Shown here piece after piece: positions 6,194 to 7,932 of a stretch of DNA of 7,932 nucleotides (the stretch's first letter is position 1; each line of letters starts with the position of its first letter). Both the position numbers and the translations under genes were made by a program. Source of the DNA: Bacteroidales bacterium (GTDB lineage Bacteria > Bacteroidota > Bacteroidia > Bacteroidales > B39-G9); assembly GCA_023145555.1 (NCBI GenBank), contig JAGLDO010000060.1, positions 1-7,932 on the forward strand. The letters run 5' to 3'. The notes below the pieces were generated by a model. That model did no database searches, was not told where the DNA came from, and saw only the letters and a program-made list of their open reading frames with translations.

Positions 6194-7414
6194 TTATTGA
6201 AAATCTTCAAAAGTTTTTTTAATAATTTCAATAGCTTCTCTCATTTGTTTCTCATTAATTACAAGAGGAGGAGTGAAGCGAATAATATGATCGTGTGTTG
6301 GTTTTGCTAACAAACCATTTTCTTTTAGAGCAAGACAAACATCCCAAGCTGTTTTTCCATTTTTAGGTTTAATAACAATTGCATTAAGCAACCCTTTTCC
6401 TCTAACATTTTCAATCATTTCCGATTTAATGCTTGACATTTCATCTCTGAAAATTTGACCCATTTTCATTGAGTTTTCACAAAGCTTCTCGTTTTTAATA
6501 ACTTCAAGTGCAGCAATAGAAACTTTAGCGGCAATAGGGTTTCCACCGTAAGTAGAACCGTGTTCGCCGGGTAATATTGTAAGCATAATTTTATCGTCAG
6601 CCAATACAGCAGAAACAGGGAACATACCACCTGAAATAGCTTTTCCAAGAATTAAAATGTCAGGTCTAACATCTTCGTAATCGCAAGCTAACATTTTACC
6701 TGTACGGGCAAGTCCTGTTTGTACTTCGTCAGCCATGAAAAGAACATTGTGTTTTTTACATAAGTCTGCAGCTGTTTTTAAGTATCCGTCTTCTGGAACA
6801 TAAACACCTGCTTCAGCTTGAATAGGTTCAACTAACATACCTGCTACAGTAGGATCTTGAACTGCTTTTTTAAGAGCTTCAATATCATTATATTCAATTT
6901 TTTCAAATCCCGGTGTGAATGGACCGTAATCTTTAAATGCATCAGGGTCTGACGATAATGAAATAATTGTTATTGTTCTACCATGAAAATTGCCATTACA
7001 AACAATAATTTTTGCTTCGTTTTGTGGTACTTTTTTAACTTTATAAGCCCATTTACGACAAAGTTTTATAGCTGTTTCATCAGCTTCAGCTCCTGAATTC
7101 ATAGGAAGCACTTTATCATATCCGAAATATTTTGTTATGTATTCTTCCCACTCACCCAAAACATTATTATAAAAAGCTCTTGATGTCAAAGCTAATTTTT
7201 CAGACTGTTTTGTCATTGCCTTAACAATTTTTGGATGACAATGACCTTGGTTTACTGCTGAGTACGATGCAAGAAAATCAAAGTATTTTTTTCCGTCTGT
7301 GTCCCATACATGAACACCTTTTCCTTTTTCTAATACTACTGGAAGTGGATGATAATTGTGTGCTCCAAATTTATCTTCTCTGTCCATGTAGTCTTTTGCT
7401 GTCATTTTTGCCAT
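6194..7414 (-). CDS. rocD: Ornithine aminotransferase (ornithine--oxo-acid transaminase)
   Basis: This class-III PLP enzyme transfers the delta-amino group of ornithine to 2-oxoglutarate, giving glutamate semialdehyde (pyrroline-5-carboxylate) and glutamate. It links arginine/ornithine breakdown with proline and glutamate metabolism in the cytosol. The 406 residues match the usual length. Landmarks in order are GAHNYHPLPVVL (17-28, with the substrate-side Tyr21), SAVNQGHCHPKI (52-63), NSGAEADETAIK (106-117, cofactor phosphate), GNFHGRT (141-147, PLP stacking), VEPIQAEAGV (195-204, with Glu201), ADEVQTGLARTG (228-239, Asp229 to the pyridine nitrogen), LGKAISGG (256-263, Schiff-base Lys258), HGSTYGGNP (285-293) and NGLLAKPTH...IIRFTPPLVI (366-386). 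The C-terminal block is very close to the eukaryotic enzyme, which separates OAT from acetylornithine and GABA aminotransferases. VEPIQAEAGV has Ala200 where Gly is usual. Start ATG 7412-7414 is used; Met4 is an alternative. No arginase or proline genes lie nearby, so it appears monocistronic. Confidence 0.95.
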   Translation of the reverse strand: MAKMTAKDYMDREDKFGAHNYHPLPVVLEKGKGVHVWDTDGKKYFDFLASYSAVNQGHCHPKIVKAMTKQSEKLALTSRAFYNNVLGEWEEYITKYFGYDKVLPMNSGAEADETAIKLCRKWAYKVKKVPQNEAKIIVCNGNFHGRTITIISLSSDPDAFKDYGPFTPGFEKIEYNDIEALKKAVQDPTVAGMLVEPIQAEAGVYVPEDGYLKTAADLCKKHNVLFMADEVQTGLARTGKMLACDYEDVRPDILILGKAISGGMFPVSAVLADDKIMLTILPGEHGSTYGGNPIAAKVSIAALEVIKNEKLCENSMKMGQIFRDEMSSIKSEMIENVRGKGLLNAIVIKPKNGKTAWDVCLALKENGLLAKPTHDHIIRFTPPLVINEKQMREAIEIIKKTFEDFQ

Positions 7415-7459
7415 ATCAAATAAAAATTAAAATGATTTTTACTATAATTTAACTTATTG

Positions 7460-7491
7460 CAAAAATGCTAATAAGTTTTAGATTTTTCAAC
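7460..7491 (-). promoter_or_regulatory. Candidate Bacteroidota-type promoter for the ornithine aminotransferase gene
   Basis: On the minus strand, GTTG (7491-7488) is followed after 20 nt by CATTTTTG (7467-7460). This is close to the Bacteroidota TTTG / TAnnTTTG consensus, with one mismatch in each box and normal spacing. Transcription would start near 7455, giving a leader of about 40 nt before the ATG. AT-rich DNA yields such matches easily, so it is only a candidate. Confidence 0.35.
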
Positions 7492-7620
7492 TTACTGTTA
7501 AAGAATTTTTTTTTAGATTCTTTTGTTAATTTCTTTGTCTATTTTGCTGATATTAAGTATTTTAATCTAATTTTATTTGTGCCTTAATTAAAAAAGAGTT
7601 ATTTAACATATTCTTTTAAA

Positions 7621-7762
7621 ACCTTAAATCCGCAAACCGTGGCACGGATTTGTTGTTAATCAGCAAGTTGATTATAATTTGCTGTCATCTATATAAGTTA
7701 ACCGTGCTACGGATAATCATTTAATCTATAAACGAATAAAAATTCATTTGCGGATTTTAGGT
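7621..7762. repeat. MITE-like inverted-repeat element (ACCTTAAATCCGCAAA ends)
   Basis: ACCTTAAATCCGCAAA (7621-7636) matches the reverse complement of 7747-7762 at 15 of 16 positions, bounding 142 bp without a coding frame. Two further inverted pairs lie inside on a shared axis: CCGTGGCACGG (7637-7647) with CCGTGCTACGG (7702-7712), 10 of 11 complementary, and CAGCAA (7661-7666) with TTGCTG (7679-7684). The inner pairs are centred near 7673, while the outer ends are centred near 7691, because 34 extra AT-rich bases (7713-7746) lie on the right side. The left inner motif is also a palindrome by itself. This looks like a non-autonomous palindromic element with an insertion or drift in its right half. 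Confidence 0.6.
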
Positions 7763-7775
7763 ATTCTCACTGCTG

Positions 7776-7796
7776 TTCGGGATTTGTAATCCCGAA
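7776..7796. repeat. Short perfect hairpin TTCGGGATT / AATCCCGAA
   Basis: A 9-bp perfect stem with a TGT loop, 13 bp beyond the preceding inverted-repeat element. There is no U-tract on either strand, so it is not a normal terminator. Together with its flank (CTGCTG before, TTAACAAGC after) it resembles dispersed repeats I recall from Bacteroidota genomes, which is an unverified recollection. Confidence 0.55.
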
Positions 7797-7865
7797 TTAA
7801 CAAGCTGTATATTAGTACGTTTGAATTGCATATCCGAAAGATCAGAGGATGATAAAAATAAAATG

Positions 7866-7879
7866 TGTCGTTAGGGACA
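7866..7879. repeat. Possible degenerate copy of a GTC...GGGAC palindromic repeat
   Basis: TGTCGTTAGGGACA has a 4-bp stem (TGTC/GACA) and is followed by AAATATTTATAGCAA. The motif, in which a TGTC...GGGACA stem precedes an AT-rich ATTTATAG tail, is like a repeat family I recall from Bacteroidota intergenic DNA. In this copy the hairpin is short and imperfect, so it may be a remnant or a chance match. Confidence 0.25.
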
Positions 7880-7932
7880 AAATATTTATAGCAATTGAAA
7901 TAAATCCGAGACAAAAAAAAAGCGAGCCAAAA

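Larger units (their letters stand above)
7415..7932. other. 518-bp gene-free region upstream of the aminotransferase gene
   Basis: No convincing coding frame, tRNA or rRNA is visible. The proximal 200 bp (7415-7620) is plain AT-rich leader or promoter DNA. The part from 7621 is richer in GC motifs and holds three different palindromic repeats (7621-7762, 7776-7796 and 7866-7879). The final stretch, with a run of nine A (7913-7921) followed by AGCGAGCC-type sequence, may belong to a feature continuing beyond the right edge and cannot be identified. Confidence 0.6.

Noticed and set aside
5606..7414. Operon of ornithine aminotransferase and SixA-like phosphatase
   Set aside because: A strong hairpin with a seven-T tract lies between them on the coding strand, and the two functions have no known link.
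7231..7452. Plus-strand 73-codon frame over the 5' end of the aminotransferase gene
   Set aside because: It is antisense to a highly conserved enzyme and shows no family features. Its leucine/phenylalanine-rich composition is typical of an antisense reading.
7776..7796. Terminator for a gene beyond the right edge
   Set aside because: The stem is good, but neither strand has a following U-tract and no coding frame reads into it from the right within the window.
1..7932. A new defence, mobile or biosynthetic system made up of the genes in this window
   Set aside because: No nuclease, transposase, toxin, polymerase or pathway cluster is present. The six genes are known family types with no shared function beyond the receiver/phosphatase pair, so claiming a system would go beyond the sequence.

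Overview
The window is very AT-rich and looks like chromosome from a member of the Bacteroidota, probably an uncultured or environmental lineage of the Bacteroidales/Cytophagales type. The evidence is the protein families: a TPR-coiled-coil-TM-SpoIIE phosphatase, a secreted protein of Ig-like repeats ending its signal peptide in ASA-Q, a SixA-type RHA phosphatase, and a eukaryote-like ornithine aminotransferase. Start codons are preceded by A/T-rich leaders rather than clear Shine-Dalgarno sites, and the spacers are rich in short palindromic repeats. This assignment rests on recognition, not on a database search.

Layout. Bases 2-109 (+) are the last 35 codons of a response-regulator receiver domain. 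It overlaps, or lies just upstream of, a membrane-anchored TPR/SpoIIE-type PP2C phosphatase (99-1961, +), so the two probably form one signalling transcription unit. Next come an exported protein with six Ig-like (OmpL47-like) repeats (2036-4057, +), a hairpin-forming spacer, and an MFS transporter (4158-5441, +). The MFS gene converges on a phosphohistidine-phosphatase (SixA-like) gene (5606-6088, -). The spacer between them holds a nested palindromic element (5438-5579): an outer inverted repeat, an inner MITE-like inverted repeat, and a 16-bp perfect palindrome inside one inner arm. Further right are a Rho-independent terminator (6141-6172) and ornithine aminotransferase (6194-7414, -). The last 518 bp (7415-7932) have no recognisable gene. 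They hold a possible Bacteroidota-type promoter for the aminotransferase and a cluster of unrelated palindromic repeats.

How the genes work together. Only the first two genes show a plausible functional link: a phospho-relay receiver next to a Ser/Thr phosphatase output protein. The Ig-like protein could be a surface protein under separate control. The transporter, SixA-like phosphatase and aminotransferase look like ordinary, unrelated chromosomal genes. I see no phage, CRISPR, toxin-antitoxin or defence system. The part most worth a second look is the repeat architecture in the two non-coding regions, mainly 5438-5579.
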